Assembly (NCBI RefSeq): GCF_900176285.1
Contig: NZ_FWXF01000002.1
Span: forward strand, 1-64,000
Reading direction: 5' to 3'
Source: Desulfacinum hydrothermale DSM 13146
Lineage (GTDB): Bacteria > Desulfobacterota > Syntrophobacteria > Syntrophobacterales > DSM-9756
DNA: 64,000 nucleotides
A program made the position numbers and the translations under genes. How positions within the stretch are numbered: position 1 is the stretch's first letter; the number at the start of each line of letters is the position of its first letter. Below are positions 34,361 through 43,340 of this stretch, one piece after another. The notes beneath the pieces were generated by a model. It saw only the letters and a program-made list of their open reading frames with translations. It did no database searches and was not told the DNA's origin.

Positions 34361-35566
34361 ATGGGTCGCATCTTGTACCGCTATCTCATCCTGGAGCAGC
34401 TGGTCCCGGCGTTCATCTGCTTTTCCGGGCTGCTGCTCATCCTGCTGGCGGGCCGCATGATGCAATTGACCACCTACCTCTTCTCCGGATCGGTCACATG
34501 GCTGGACCTGGTCCGGGTCATCGGGCTGGCTCTGCCCAAGATGGCCCTGTACGCCCTGCCCATGGCTACGCTCATCGGCATCCTTCTGGGATTCCTTCGG
34601 CTCACGGCGGACAACGAGCTGGTGGCCATTCGAAGCGCCGGCGTGGCGTTCCGCCAGCTGTGGCCTGCGGTGGCCACCGTGGTCCTTTTGACCACCGCCC
34701 TGTCTTTTTACACGTCGTTGTCCCTGGTGCCAACCTCCACCCGGCAACTGAAAGAGACCTTGCGCACCCTGAGCCATGCGGTCGTGCCGGCGCTGCTCAA
34801 GGAAGGTCGATTCATCGATATAGTGCCCGACATGGTCTTTTTCTTCGACCGGGTAGACCCCAAGACCCGGGAGATTCAGGGCGTCTTCATCCATGACACG
34901 CGCAATCCTCAAACACGGGCGACCATCGTGGCGCAAAGCGCCCGGCTTCTGGACGCCAAGGCCCACAACGCCCTCGTCTTTCGCATCGAAAACGGCACCA
35001 TCAGCCGAGTGGGCAACGATTTGAAGGCCAGTCAGACCATCCGATTCGGGTCTTATGACCTGGTGCTGAGCCTGGACGAATTGCTGAACCCGGGGAGCGC
35101 CGGGAAGCAGGATAAGGGCGCAATGACCATGGCCCAGCTCCGCCGTGCCATGCAATCGTCCCGCGGCACCCCCTACACGCTGGAATACCACAAGCGGCTG
35201 GCCCTGCCCTTCGCCTGCCTTTTTCTGGGATTTGTCGCCGCCCCCCTGGGGGCTCTCTTCCAAAGCGGCCATCGTATGAGCGGGATCACTTTGGGCATCG
35301 CCATCTTCCTGGCCTACTATGTGGTCTTATCCGCGGGCAAAGCTCTGGGGGAAGAAGGGATTCTTTGGCCCGCCCTGGGCATTTGGCTTCCCAATCTGGC
35401 CTCCGCCTCCTTGGCTTTCTACCTGTGGAAGAAAGCCCAGGATGAAACCCCCTTCGCTGTCGTTTCCTGGTGGAACAAGTTGCAGCCGGTGTGCGCCCGG
35501 TGGTTGAAAACCTGCTCGCTTCCGAAAAAAAAGAGCGAAAGCCCGGATCACAGTGCGGGAAAGTAG
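34361..35566 (+). CDS. lptF: LPS export permease LptF
   Basis: 401 residues of the YjgP/YjgQ family. Three N-terminal membrane segments (LYRYLILEQLVPAFICFSGL onward) and three C-terminal ones flank a periplasmic beta-jellyroll. ALPMATLIGILLGFLRLTAD and the C-terminal YHKRLALPFACLFLGFVAAP are family hallmarks. With LptG and the LptB ATPase it extracts lipopolysaccharide from the inner membrane, so an LPS-bearing outer membrane is implied. GGAAGG precedes the ATG. It is 12 bases before lptG. Confidence 0.92.
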   Translation: MGRILYRYLILEQLVPAFICFSGLLLILLAGRMMQLTTYLFSGSVTWLDLVRVIGLALPKMALYALPMATLIGILLGFLRLTADNELVAIRSAGVAFRQLWPAVATVVLLTTALSFYTSLSLVPTSTRQLKETLRTLSHAVVPALLKEGRFIDIVPDMVFFFDRVDPKTREIQGVFIHDTRNPQTRATIVAQSARLLDAKAHNALVFRIENGTISRVGNDLKASQTIRFGSYDLVLSLDELLNPGSAGKQDKGAMTMAQLRRAMQSSRGTPYTLEYHKRLALPFACLFLGFVAAPLGALFQSGHRMSGITLGIAIFLAYYVVLSAGKALGEEGILWPALGIWLPNLASASLAFYLWKKAQDETPFAVVSWWNKLQPVCARWLKTCSLPKKKSESPDHSAGK

Positions 35567-35578
35567 GATTGCTCCGTC

Positions 35579-36655
35579 ATGAAGATCATCACCCGTTACA
35601 TCGTGCGCCACTTTCTTGCCGTCTTCAGCGTCGCCCTTTTCGGCTTCGTGGGCATCTACCTGGTCATCGACTTTTTCGAAAAGTTCGATGACATCATCGA
35701 AAAGAACGCTTCATGGCAGGACGCTCTCCTCTACTTCGCCTGCAAGACCCCCCTCATTGTCTCCCAGGGGATCCCCATCGCCACGCTTCTGGCTGCCCTG
35801 ATTGGACTGGGGCTCTTGCAGCGAAACCGTGAAATCATCGCCTTGCGGGCCGCCGGCTTGAACGCCTGGGTCTATGCGGGTCCGGTGGTGGTGACGGCCC
35901 TGGTTCTCAGCGCCGCCACCTTCGGCCTGGGTGAAACCGCAGGGCGCCCCCTGAACCGGCAGGCCGTCCGGATCTGGCAGGAACGGATCGCCAAGACGGC
36001 CTCCCGCATGGGCTGGACCCATCAAAACGTGTGGTATCGCGGGGATGGCGTCCTGTGGCAAGCGCGGGTCTACGACCCCAAGCGGGCCGTCTTCCAGGGC
36101 GCCACTCTCTACTTTTTGAGTGAAGACTTTCGTTTGGAGCGGAGGCTGGACGCCCGGACCATATCCTGGACGGGCCGGGGCTGGCAGGCCCGCCAGGGGG
36201 CGCTCACCGAATTCAAGGACCGGCGAGCGTCTCAACAAAGCTTTGACGTTTTGGAACTCCATCTTAAAGAACGCCCGCAGGACTTCCAGGCGGCCAAGGC
36301 GCTCCCGGAGGAGCTGAACTGGTTGGATCTGTATCGGTTCGCGCGCCGGATCGAAGAGGAAGGCTACAACGCCACGACCTACGTGACCGAGCTCCATTCG
36401 CGCCTGGCCATCGCCTGCACCTCCTTGGTCCTGGCCATACTGGGGCTGAGCATCAGCCTGCACCTGGGCCACCGCGGAGGCGTAGCCCTGGGCATCGCCC
36501 TCGGACTCCTGCTCACCTTTCTTTATCTGGTGGTCTTGCAGGTGGGGGTGTCCATGGCCCACGCAGAGCTCATCCATCCGGTGGTAGGGGTGTGGGCGGC
36601 CAACGTTGTCTTTGCCCTTCTCGGAGGCACCTTGTGGTTCAAAGCACCGCAGTAG
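35579..36655 (+). CDS. lptG: LPS export permease LptG
   Basis: 358 residues, the partner of LptF, with the same six-segment topology. It starts MKIITRYIVRHFLAVFSVAL, has QGIPIATLLAALIGLGLLQR in the third segment region, and ends with ELHSRLAIACTSLVLAILGL, the region that couples to LptB. The gene order lptF-lptG is typical. Nothing follows in the same direction; the next gene is convergent. Confidence 0.92.
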   Translation: MKIITRYIVRHFLAVFSVALFGFVGIYLVIDFFEKFDDIIEKNASWQDALLYFACKTPLIVSQGIPIATLLAALIGLGLLQRNREIIALRAAGLNAWVYAGPVVVTALVLSAATFGLGETAGRPLNRQAVRIWQERIAKTASRMGWTHQNVWYRGDGVLWQARVYDPKRAVFQGATLYFLSEDFRLERRLDARTISWTGRGWQARQGALTEFKDRRASQQSFDVLELHLKERPQDFQAAKALPEELNWLDLYRFARRIEEEGYNATTYVTELHSRLAIACTSLVLAILGLSISLHLGHRGGVALGIALGLLLTFLYLVVLQVGVSMAHAELIHPVVGVWAANVVFALLGGTLWFKAPQ

Positions 36656-36905
36656 GGACATCGAAAACCAGAGGTGACAAGCGGTGCGTCATGAATCCGG
36701 CGGAGCGGGGGCGAAAAGGCACAACCCACCCCGTGGGTCAACGGCCGTTCCCGCCCGTCTCAGGCGCGGCTTCCGCGGAAGCCTGCGTCGATAAGGTGTT
36801 GGGATCTTGGCCTCCGGTTTTGCAGGGACCACCTTGCCCTCCATCCCCTCCCGGGCGCGCTCTCAAAGCAACAGAGTACCAAGTCCCTGGAACACGGATG
36901 GGCGA

Positions 36906-37271
36906 TCATTCCGGCAGGTGGGTTTCCAGGGCCATGGCGATCTTTTTTTTCAGCTCCGTCAGGTCAAAGCTTTTCACCACATAGTAGTCCGCAGCGATGG
37001 ACTTGGCGTCTTCTTTGAAAGTGTCATAGGCCGTGGCCAGAATCACCGGAAGATCGTAAAAGCGCCCACGTATGTCCTGAAGGAGATCCAGCCCGTCGTA
37101 GTCCACCATCTTGATGTCCAGGATCACCAGATCCGGCTTTTCCTCTTCTATTCGCTCCAGCAGCTTGTACCCACTGTCTGCAGTGATCACCTCATAGCCG
37201 GCTTCCCGCAGTTCCTCGGAATAGAGCAAGCGGATGTGTTCTTCATCGTCAACGACCAGTATTTTCGCCAT
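36906..37271 (-). CDS. Single-domain response regulator
   Basis: 121 residues consisting only of a CheY-like receiver. Acidic pocket D8-D9, phospho-acceptor D52 (VILDIKMVDYDGLDLL), T80 and K100 are all present, so it should be phosphorylatable. It has no output domain. It lies 28 bases after the glycosyltransferase gene on the same strand, so it is probably co-transcribed. No kinase is adjacent. GGAGGAGGATC gives the ribosome-binding site. Confidence 0.9.
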   Translation of the reverse strand: MAKILVVDDEEHIRLLYSEELREAGYEVITADSGYKLLERIEEEKPDLVILDIKMVDYDGLDLLQDIRGRFYDLPVILATAYDTFKEDAKSIAADYYVVKSFDLTELKKKIAMALETHLPE

Positions 37272-37298
37272 GATCCTCCTCCTTTGCCGGCTCCAGCA

Positions 37299-38522
37299 TC
37301 AGTGAGGCCACTTTTCCAGCAAGTAAGGCTTGCTTTCCTCGAAAACGGCGCACATGCCCTCCACATGCTCTTCCGCCTGCTGGATGGACATTCGCTCGGT
37401 GCGTTTCACATACGAGACGACTTTTCCCAGATACAGGGGCAGAAGTGAATCCACCAAGGCCGACCTGGCTTCGCCATCCTCGCCCATCCTCCGATAGGCT
37501 GCAGCCGCATCGAAGAGCAGCGTCGCCCAGGTGTGGGTGGGAAAGGTGAACTGTTCGAAGCTCATGGAACGAATCTCATCGAGCTTGTTGAAGACCATGG
37601 GATCGAACACCTCCCGCCACAGGCCTTCGAATTCCTGGAAGCCCTCGTGGAACCTCTGGTGCAGCCGGCTCGTGTTCACCTCCACGATGGGGGGGCTTTC
37701 CACCTCTTGCCCGTCCAGGTTGAAGAGCGCTGTGGGCTTGCTCCACTTGACCCGACGCCAAAAGTCTTCGTAAGCCCCCATAAGATCAAACAGGGTGGTC
37801 ACCGCCTGCCGGAACCGGACGCTCAGTTGAGCGAAAGGGTCCTTCATGCGGTGTTCTTTCGGCATGCCTATAAAGGTCTGCCACACGGGGACCCTCGAGA
37901 CCAGGGCCACCGTGCCCATCCACACATCGATCCCGGTGGCCTCCACCGCGTCGCCCCAGGCCGGCGCATCCAGGAAGGTGGCGGCCAGATCCCCGCGAAA
38001 GGCACAGTCGCCAGCGTCCAGCTGGCGCACCCGCCGTCCATAGAGGCATCGAGACATGGGATAGACCAGGCAGGAGGTAAGGGTGTTTTCGTATTTATGG
38101 CGCATGTAAAAAGGGGTCACATAGGCGGCGCCTTTCTGGATCGGTTCAGCGAATAGGCGTACCCAGGAGGGGCTCAGATTGGAGATGTCCGCTTCAAGCA
38201 CCACCACGACCTCAGCCTTCAGGTCGAGAACCTTTTGAAACAGCATGCGCAGGTTGGCCCCTTTGCCTCGCTGGGAAGGCTCGGTGGACAGATAGATCCG
38301 GGGAACAGGGGTGGCCGCCTGTAAAAAGGCGTCCCGGGTTCCATCCAGGGAATGATTGTCGCAGTTGATGATCACCGCCTGTCGGTCTGGAAAGGCCTCC
38401 TGCAAGCCCTGCCCCACGATCTCCACGGCCCGCCCGATGGAAGCCGCCTCATCGAAGGTGGGGAAGGCGACAACCAGTTCCGCCTCTGTCACGTTTTGGG
38501 GATTTTCTTCCAAGTGGATCAT
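37299..38522 (-). CDS. Mannosyl-/glucosylglycerate-synthase-like glycosyltransferase
   Basis: 407 residues with a GT-A fold. The nucleotide-sugar site has VAFPTFDEAASIGRAVEI and GKGANLRMLF, the DXD-like metal site is EADISNLSPSWV, and GIDVWMG plus PKEHRMKDPFAQL follow. The order of these blocks and the all-helical C-terminus (FEQFTFPTHTWATLLFDAAA) resemble GT78 mannosylglycerate synthase and its glucosylglycerate relatives, which make compatible solutes. Donor and acceptor are inferred, not shown. AGGAG before ATG 38522 selects the start. Confidence 0.6.
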   Translation of the reverse strand: MIHLEENPQNVTEAELVVAFPTFDEAASIGRAVEIVGQGLQEAFPDRQAVIINCDNHSLDGTRDAFLQAATPVPRIYLSTEPSQRGKGANLRMLFQKVLDLKAEVVVVLEADISNLSPSWVRLFAEPIQKGAAYVTPFYMRHKYENTLTSCLVYPMSRCLYGRRVRQLDAGDCAFRGDLAATFLDAPAWGDAVEATGIDVWMGTVALVSRVPVWQTFIGMPKEHRMKDPFAQLSVRFRQAVTTLFDLMGAYEDFWRRVKWSKPTALFNLDGQEVESPPIVEVNTSRLHQRFHEGFQEFEGLWREVFDPMVFNKLDEIRSMSFEQFTFPTHTWATLLFDAAAAYRRMGEDGEARSALVDSLLPLYLGKVVSYVKRTERMSIQQAEEHVEGMCAVFEESKPYLLEKWPH

Positions 38523-38567
38523 CCGTGGATCTCCTGCCTCCAAAGGCCCTCGGCCGGCGCCTCACGA

Positions 38568-39557
38568 TCAGCGATCGGCTCCTTCCATCCTCTTCAGGTA
38601 GCGAAACAGGTCGGCATCGCTTCCCATCAGAAAGAGGCTGTTCGGATTGTCGTATTTTCGATAGAAGTCCAGGGTCTTGTAAAACTGGTAGAATTCCGGA
38701 TCCTGCCCGAAGACCTCCGCATAGATGCGCGTGGCTTCGGCGTCGGCCTTACCCCGGATCTCTTGGGCCTTGCGATAGGCTTCCGACTGAATCCTTGCCA
38801 GTTCCCGGTCCATCTTGCCCAGAATGGCGGCCTTCTCGCCTTCGCCTTCCGAGCGGTACTGTGCTGCGATCCGCTTGCGCTCGGAAATCATGCGGTCAAA
38901 GACCTTCCGCTGCACCGACTGAACATAGTTGATCCGCTTGATCCGGATGTCCAAAAGCTCGATACCGAATTCGGGTACCAGCCGGGCCGCATCGGCCAAC
39001 ATCTCTCGGGTGATCTTCTCCCGGCCCTTTTTGAGCACGGGGGACATGTCCTTATCGCTTTCAGTGGCGGTGCTCAGCAACAATTGGTAATCCCCCAGGC
39101 CGGCTTCCATGAGCTTGTCACGGGCCTGCTCCCAGCCCTCACTGCGCACCAGTTCCACCAGATTGTTGTTGGACACGTGGTCGCGGACCACCGAATCGAT
39201 GATGCCGTCCAACCGGCTCATGGCCGTGGAGACGGTGCCCACGCTCTGCAGGAAGAGCAGCGGATCCTTGATGTGCCAGCGGGCCGTGGTGTCCACCCAT
39301 ATGTACTTTTTGTCCCGAGTGGGGATTTGGTTGGGACTCCCATCCCACTTGAGCACCCGCTTTTCAAAGAAGTTGGCCTTCTGGATGAGAGGCAGTTTGA
39401 AGTGGAGCCCCGCCTGGGTGATGGGCTCGCCCACGGGCCTTCCCAGTTGGGTAATGACCACCTGCTCCGTTTCCGTGACCACGAAGAGCGAACTGGAGGC
39501 GACGGCTCCAATGACAAAGAGCGCCACCACGATCAGTCGAACACCTTTGGGCATCAT
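38568..39557 (-). CDS. hflC: FtsH modulator HflC
   Basis: 329 residues of the SPFH/band-7 family with one N-terminal membrane anchor (LIVVALFVIGAVASSSLFVV). It contains SPFH blocks such as QVVITQLGRPVGEPITQAGL and FGIELLDIRIKRINYVQSV, and ends with a long helix and YRKYDNPNSLFLMGSDADL. With HflK it forms a cage that encloses the FtsH protease in the inner membrane. Its ATG overlaps the hflK stop (ATGA). Confidence 0.93.
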   Translation of the reverse strand: MMPKGVRLIVVALFVIGAVASSSLFVVTETEQVVITQLGRPVGEPITQAGLHFKLPLIQKANFFEKRVLKWDGSPNQIPTRDKKYIWVDTTARWHIKDPLLFLQSVGTVSTAMSRLDGIIDSVVRDHVSNNNLVELVRSEGWEQARDKLMEAGLGDYQLLLSTATESDKDMSPVLKKGREKITREMLADAARLVPEFGIELLDIRIKRINYVQSVQRKVFDRMISERKRIAAQYRSEGEGEKAAILGKMDRELARIQSEAYRKAQEIRGKADAEATRIYAEVFGQDPEFYQFYKTLDFYRKYDNPNSLFLMGSDADLFRYLKRMEGADR

Positions 39558-40636
39558 TTCTTCACCTCCCCGCCGGCGAAAGGCGTGGCCGAAGCATTCC
39601 CCGCTCCAGGCACCAGGTCGTTCAGGTTGAGTAGCGGCAGCACGCCCGATTTTTCCGTATCCAAGATGAGCAGGCGGCCCGCCTTTTGGGCGAATTCCGC
39701 CATGGCCTCCAGATACATGCGCCGACGGGTCACATCCGGGGCCTTCCGATATTCGGCCAGGATGTCTTGGAACCGGGCCACCTCACCCCGGGCGCGATTC
39801 ACTCTTTCGGTGGCATAGCCTTCCGCCTGGGTGATGGTCTGGCGCGCCTGCCCCCGAGCCTTTGGAATGCGCTGGTTATAGACCTGTTCCGCCTCGTTGA
39901 TCATGCGCTCCTTTTCCTGACGGGCTTCGTTCACCTCGTTGAAGGCCGCCTTCACCGGCTCGGGCGGATTGGCGTTCTGCAGCTTCACCGTGATGATCTG
40001 GAGGCCCGTGTGGTAGGTGTCCATGATCTGCTGGATCTCTTGGCGGGCCATCCCAGCGATGGACGCCCGGCCCACCGTGAGCACCTCGTCGGCATAGCGG
40101 TTGCCCACGATGCGGCGCACCACCGATTCCGAAATATCGTCCAGAGTCTCTTCCACATCTTTCAAGCGGAACAGATATTTGGCGGGATCCCGGACCTTGT
40201 ACTGAACGGTCCACTGGATATCCACCACGTTCAGGTCGCCGCTCAGCATGCGGGATTCTTCTTCGAAGCCTTTTTCCGAAAACCGCGACCGCACACCGGG
40301 CGCCACGGTCCGGTACCCGTATTCACGCTGGAGCACCCGCCCCGTGAGCACCTTGGTGACCCTTTCCACCCCCAGTGGGATCTTGAAGTGGAGACCCGGC
40401 CCTTCGGTTCGCACAAACCGACCGAAGCGCTGCACCACGGCAGTCTCCTGGGGTTCCACGGTGTAGTAGGAATTGAAGGCCGCAACGGCGACCAGGACGA
40501 TCAAAGCCAGCGGCCAGAAGGGACTGCCTTTGAGCCAGGGGAATTGAAAGCGGTCCTTCAGCCGAGTCAACACCTGTTCCAAATCCGGCACATTTCCGGG
40601 CCCCTGCCCTCTGTGTGGCGGTCGTTCCCAATCCAT
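39554..40636 (-). CDS. hflK: FtsH modulator HflK
   Basis: 360 residues. A short cytoplasmic N-terminus is rich in Pro/Gly (PPHRGQGPGNVPDLEQVL), then one membrane segment (WPLALIVLVAVAAFNSYY) and an SPFH domain (VEPQETAVVQRFGRFVRTEG). RQEIQQIMDTYHTGLQIITV and QAEGYATERVNRARGEVARF are HflK hallmarks. The start is ATG 40636 with GAGGAG upstream. A GTG two codons earlier is less likely. It is the first gene of hflKC. Confidence 0.94.
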   Translation of the reverse strand: MDWERPPHRGQGPGNVPDLEQVLTRLKDRFQFPWLKGSPFWPLALIVLVAVAAFNSYYTVEPQETAVVQRFGRFVRTEGPGLHFKIPLGVERVTKVLTGRVLQREYGYRTVAPGVRSRFSEKGFEEESRMLSGDLNVVDIQWTVQYKVRDPAKYLFRLKDVEETLDDISESVVRRIVGNRYADEVLTVGRASIAGMARQEIQQIMDTYHTGLQIITVKLQNANPPEPVKAAFNEVNEARQEKERMINEAEQVYNQRIPKARGQARQTITQAEGYATERVNRARGEVARFQDILAEYRKAPDVTRRRMYLEAMAEFAQKAGRLLILDTEKSGVLPLLNLNDLVPGAGNASATPFAGGEVKK

Positions 40637-40955
40637 AACCACTCCTCTCCCTTGAACAACAACGAACGCATGAAATCGTCGTCACCCGTCAATTACGCCA
40701 GCGGTGCGTAACGGTCGGAGACTCCCCCGTCTACACCTCCTGATGGCTCTCAAACGATCGACACAGCCCGTCTGGGCGCCATCCAACCGGGCTGTAAGTT
40801 CCCCCATGCAAGGGCTTTTTTGTGCAAAGGCCGGCTCACTGGCGAACCGGAACGCGGCCGAGGCCGCCCACAGGAACCGATGGCGTTCTTGTCTCACGGC
40901 AACCGACTGGAAACCTCCATCCCACTGGTTGTGAACCGCCGCACCTGGAAAGTGC
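40637..40955. other. Leader region of hflK
   Basis: No gene, repeat or clear promoter was recognised between hflK and the small membrane-protein gene. Confidence 0.35.
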
Positions 40956-41123
40956 CTACTCCCCTTTCTTTTTTAGGGCTTCCAGTACATAGGCGGAAAA
41001 GATCAGGAGAATCGCCAAAATCCCGATCATGGCGGGAGGCGCCTGGGGGAAGAAAAACCTAGCCAGGAACAAGGCAAAAAAAACACCGAGAAGAACTCGG
41101 ATGGTAAAGACGCGGATTCGCAC
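40956..41123 (-). CDS. Small two-pass membrane protein
   Basis: 55 residues starting at a GTG with AGAGGGGG just upstream. Two hydrophobic segments are visible (FTIRVLLGVFFALFLARFFF and MIGILAILLIFSAYVLEAL), joined by a PQAPPA turn, with a basic tail EALKKKGE. The family is not recognised. It is encoded about 320 bases upstream of hflK on the same strand, so a shared transcript is possible. Confidence 0.6.
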   Translation of the reverse strand: MRIRVFTIRVLLGVFFALFLARFFFPQAPPAMIGILAILLIFSAYVLEALKKKGE

Positions 41124-41387
41124 AACACCCCCTCTGCGTTTCAAGCCAAGCGCCGGGCCTCGCTCTTGCCTTCCTGCGGGATCCGCGCACCTCGTGGTTC
41201 AACGGCCTTCCCAAAGACCCTATGACGCGGAAATCCTATCGGTGCCCTCGGTGGATGTCAAGAAAAGCCGGGTCTTGGACAAGGGAACCAATCCTCCCCT
41301 CCTTGTTGCCTCCGCCGGGTCTTCGGGTGTATATGACCAGTGATGGTCCGGCTCTTGCCCCACCCTTCTCGCACAAAAGGACGGCCC

Positions 41388-41798
41388 ATGAAACTGCTCC
41401 TGTTCTATGCACCCCACTTTTGGTACCGAACCCATCAGAAGAGCCTGGACCACGTTCCGGATCGGGAAGAAGAAGCCCAGTGTCGTGATGCGGTGGTGGT
41501 CTTCTACCATGCGGAAGCTCACGACGAGGATCGCCAAGACAAGGTCGTGGTCAAATGGGTCAAAAACATCAAGTGGCTGGCTCGAAAATTCGACACGCAA
41601 GCCGTCGTGCTCCATTCCTTCAATCACCTGGCCGCCACCAAGGCCGATCCACAAACGACTCAGCAGATGGTGGCCCAGGTCATTGGGCGCCTCTCTCGAA
41701 CTGGGTTCCAGGTGATGGAAACCCCGTTTGGATACCTGAACGAGTGGAAAATCCACGTGGCCGGAGATTCTCTGGCAAAGGTTTTCAAAGAGATCTGA
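41388..41798 (+). CDS. Free-standing archaeal-type ThrRS editing domain
   Basis: 136 residues, the whole protein matching the archaeal N-terminal threonyl-tRNA synthetase editing domain (PF08915, D-aminoacyl-tRNA-deacylase fold). It starts MKLLLFYAPHFWYRT, contains AVVLHSFNHLAATKADPQTT, and ends TPFGYLNEWKIHVAGDSLAK, which corresponds to the archaeal SPFGWY...GHPLS end. No synthetase domains are attached. It may hydrolyse mischarged Ser-tRNA(Thr) or D-aminoacyl-tRNA in trans. It lies 17 bases before a universal stress protein gene in the same orientation. Confidence 0.8.
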   Translation: MKLLLFYAPHFWYRTHQKSLDHVPDREEEAQCRDAVVVFYHAEAHDEDRQDKVVVKWVKNIKWLARKFDTQAVVLHSFNHLAATKADPQTTQQMVAQVIGRLSRTGFQVMETPFGYLNEWKIHVAGDSLAKVFKEI

Positions 41799-41815
41799 GA
41801 AGAAGGAGTCCCGCG

Positions 41816-42313
41816 ATGGAAAGGATCCTTGTGGCCCTGGACGATCGCCCCGGATCCCTCAAGACGATTCATTACATCAACCGGGTCCTCCGGGGAGCCG
41901 GCCACGTACGGATTCTTCTCTTCCACGTCCTCCCAGCCATTTCCCAGAACCTGCTGAGCAAGGAAGAGACGCGCCGTATGGAGGATCTGCAGGAAGAACG
42001 CCCCCATCTGAGCGGCTACTTCTGGCAGCCCGAGGCAGAGAAGCACATGCGCGAGATGTTCCACAAGGCCCGGGACCTCTTGGTGAGCGGAGGATTCGCG
42101 GACGAACAAATCGAGGAACACTTCGCCGTGGAGTCCCAGGAGGTGGCCTCCGTCATCGTCAGTCGGGCCGAGACCCTTCAATGTTCGACCATCGCCATGG
42201 GCCGCCGGGGCCTGTCGCGCGTCAAGGAGCTCTTTTTGGGCAGCGTGTCCAAATCCGTGACGGGTCGTGCCAAAGGGAGGACTGTGTGGGTGGTGGACAG
42301 CGAAGAGGTCTAG
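41816..42313 (+). CDS. Universal stress protein (UspA family), first copy
   Basis: 165 residues, single USP domain. It begins MERILVALDDRPGSLKTIHY, and the nucleotide loop near the end reads MGRRGLSRVKELFLGSVSKS (the GX2GX9G(S/T) pattern), so ATP binding is likely. The ribosome-binding site AAGGAG (41803-41808) decides the start within a longer open frame. It is probably co-transcribed with the editing-domain gene. Repeat copy D begins at the base after its stop codon. Confidence 0.9.
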   Translation: MERILVALDDRPGSLKTIHYINRVLRGAGHVRILLFHVLPAISQNLLSKEETRRMEDLQEERPHLSGYFWQPEAEKHMREMFHKARDLLVSGGFADEQIEEHFAVESQEVASVIVSRAETLQCSTIAMGRRGLSRVKELFLGSVSKSVTGRAKGRTVWVVDSEEV

Positions 42314-42538
42314 AAGCTTGTCCCACAATGGCCTTTCGGCCTTTTGGGGCTTTCAGACCAGTTGAAATTACACCGGCCCCGTAGTGTTTTTTGAATGCTC
42401 AGACAGCCTGGTAGGGGCGGGCTCGGAACCCGCCCCACGGCGGCATGGCCAGGCCAGCAGCACGGCTCCGGCTGGTAGCCCCACGCTTCAACCCGTACAA
42501 CAAGGGAGCAACCTGGGCGTTTTCTGGACAGGCTCCCA
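42314..42538 (+). repeat. Dispersed intergenic repeat, copy D (long)
   Basis: It starts immediately after the TAG of the USP gene. The order is AGCTTGTCCCACAATGG, GGCCTTTCGGCC followed by TTTT, the CAGTTGAAATTACACCGG block, a T-rich tract, the palindrome GGGGCGGGCTCGGAACCC, and a distal CAGCACGGCTCCGGCTGG/GGGAGCAACCTGGGCGTTTT arm. The rest of the 42314-42655 interval (42539-42655) is the leader of the next USP gene and shows no clear promoter. Confidence 0.82.
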
Positions 42539-42655
42539 GAAGCCGGGCCGAAAAGGGCTCTCCGGCTCAAGATGCCGGGAAGTTTCCATTCCCTTCGTAG
42601 CCACCAATGTGTTCATGCCCAGTGTTTTTGGACAGCCTACTGATAGGAGACAGCC

Positions 42656-43132
42656 ATGGGATCTTCCCTTTACCGACACATCGCCTACTGCACGGACTTC
42701 AGTGAAAACGCCGACCAGGCCTTTGTGGCGGCCAAGGACCTGGCATGGCGCTATGGCGCCGTGCTCCACCTGGTGCACGTGATGGTCACCTATTCGACGG
42801 CTCCCATTCGGGAAATGTACGTGCCGTTGGAAACGGACGCCCACTTTGTGGAAAAGGCCACCGAGGCGGCCCGTTCCGCCATCATGGAACGCTACGTGGC
42901 CCAGCTCGAAGAAAAGCAACCCTACGAGATCCACCTTCTTTCCGGCTACCCGGCTTCGGAGATCGTGGCTTTCGCCCAAAAGAACAACGTGGATCTGCTG
43001 GTAACCGGTTCCCACGGCCTCACGGGCCTGGCCCACGTGCTCTTCGGCAGCACCGCAGACCGGGTGGTTCGTAAGGCCCCCTGCTCCGTTCTAACGGTTC
43101 GACTCCAGCAGACTCCCGCACAAAACGGATGA
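42656..43132 (+). CDS. Universal stress protein (UspA family), second copy
   Basis: 158 residues. Single USP domain with TDFSENADQAFVAAKDLAWR in the first helix region, and TGSHGLTGLAHVLFGSTADR carrying the full GX2GX9GST nucleotide-binding motif, followed by KAPCSVLTVR. It belongs to the ATP-binding class. ATAGGAGACAGCC precedes the ATG. It is separated from the first USP gene by repeat copy D and is not closely similar to it, so this is not a recent duplication. Confidence 0.92.
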   Translation: MGSSLYRHIAYCTDFSENADQAFVAAKDLAWRYGAVLHLVHVMVTYSTAPIREMYVPLETDAHFVEKATEAARSAIMERYVAQLEEKQPYEIHLLSGYPASEIVAFAQKNNVDLLVTGSHGLTGLAHVLFGSTADRVVRKAPCSVLTVRLQQTPAQNG

Positions 43133-43213
43133 AAACCGCCGGGAAAGCCTGCAAACCGCGCCCGAGGCGCCCGAGCCCCGCAGCACGGCCGCATGTCCCA
43201 TGCCTTTTTCGCC

Positions 43214-43243
43214 TTGACGCCCCCGCGATTCAAACCCCATTAT
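43214..43243 (+). promoter_or_regulatory. Candidate sigma-70 promoter of the epimerase gene
   Basis: TTGACG (43214-43219), 18 bases, CATTAT (43238-43243). The -35 matches 5 of 6 and the -10 4 of 6. The epimerase start is about 90 bases downstream. Confidence 0.4.
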
Positions 43244-43340
43244 CGCCCGGGAGGCGCTAAAACCGGGCCGTTTGGGCACCGGCGCCCACATCGTGACGTT
43301 CGCTGATTGGACTCACTCCCACCCAGAAAGGACTGACACC

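Noticed and set aside
36765-36785. GGCTTCCGCGGAAGCC palindrome as a regulatory site or terminator
   Set aside because: The loop would be 2 bases with no T-tract, and it lies between convergent genes without other support.
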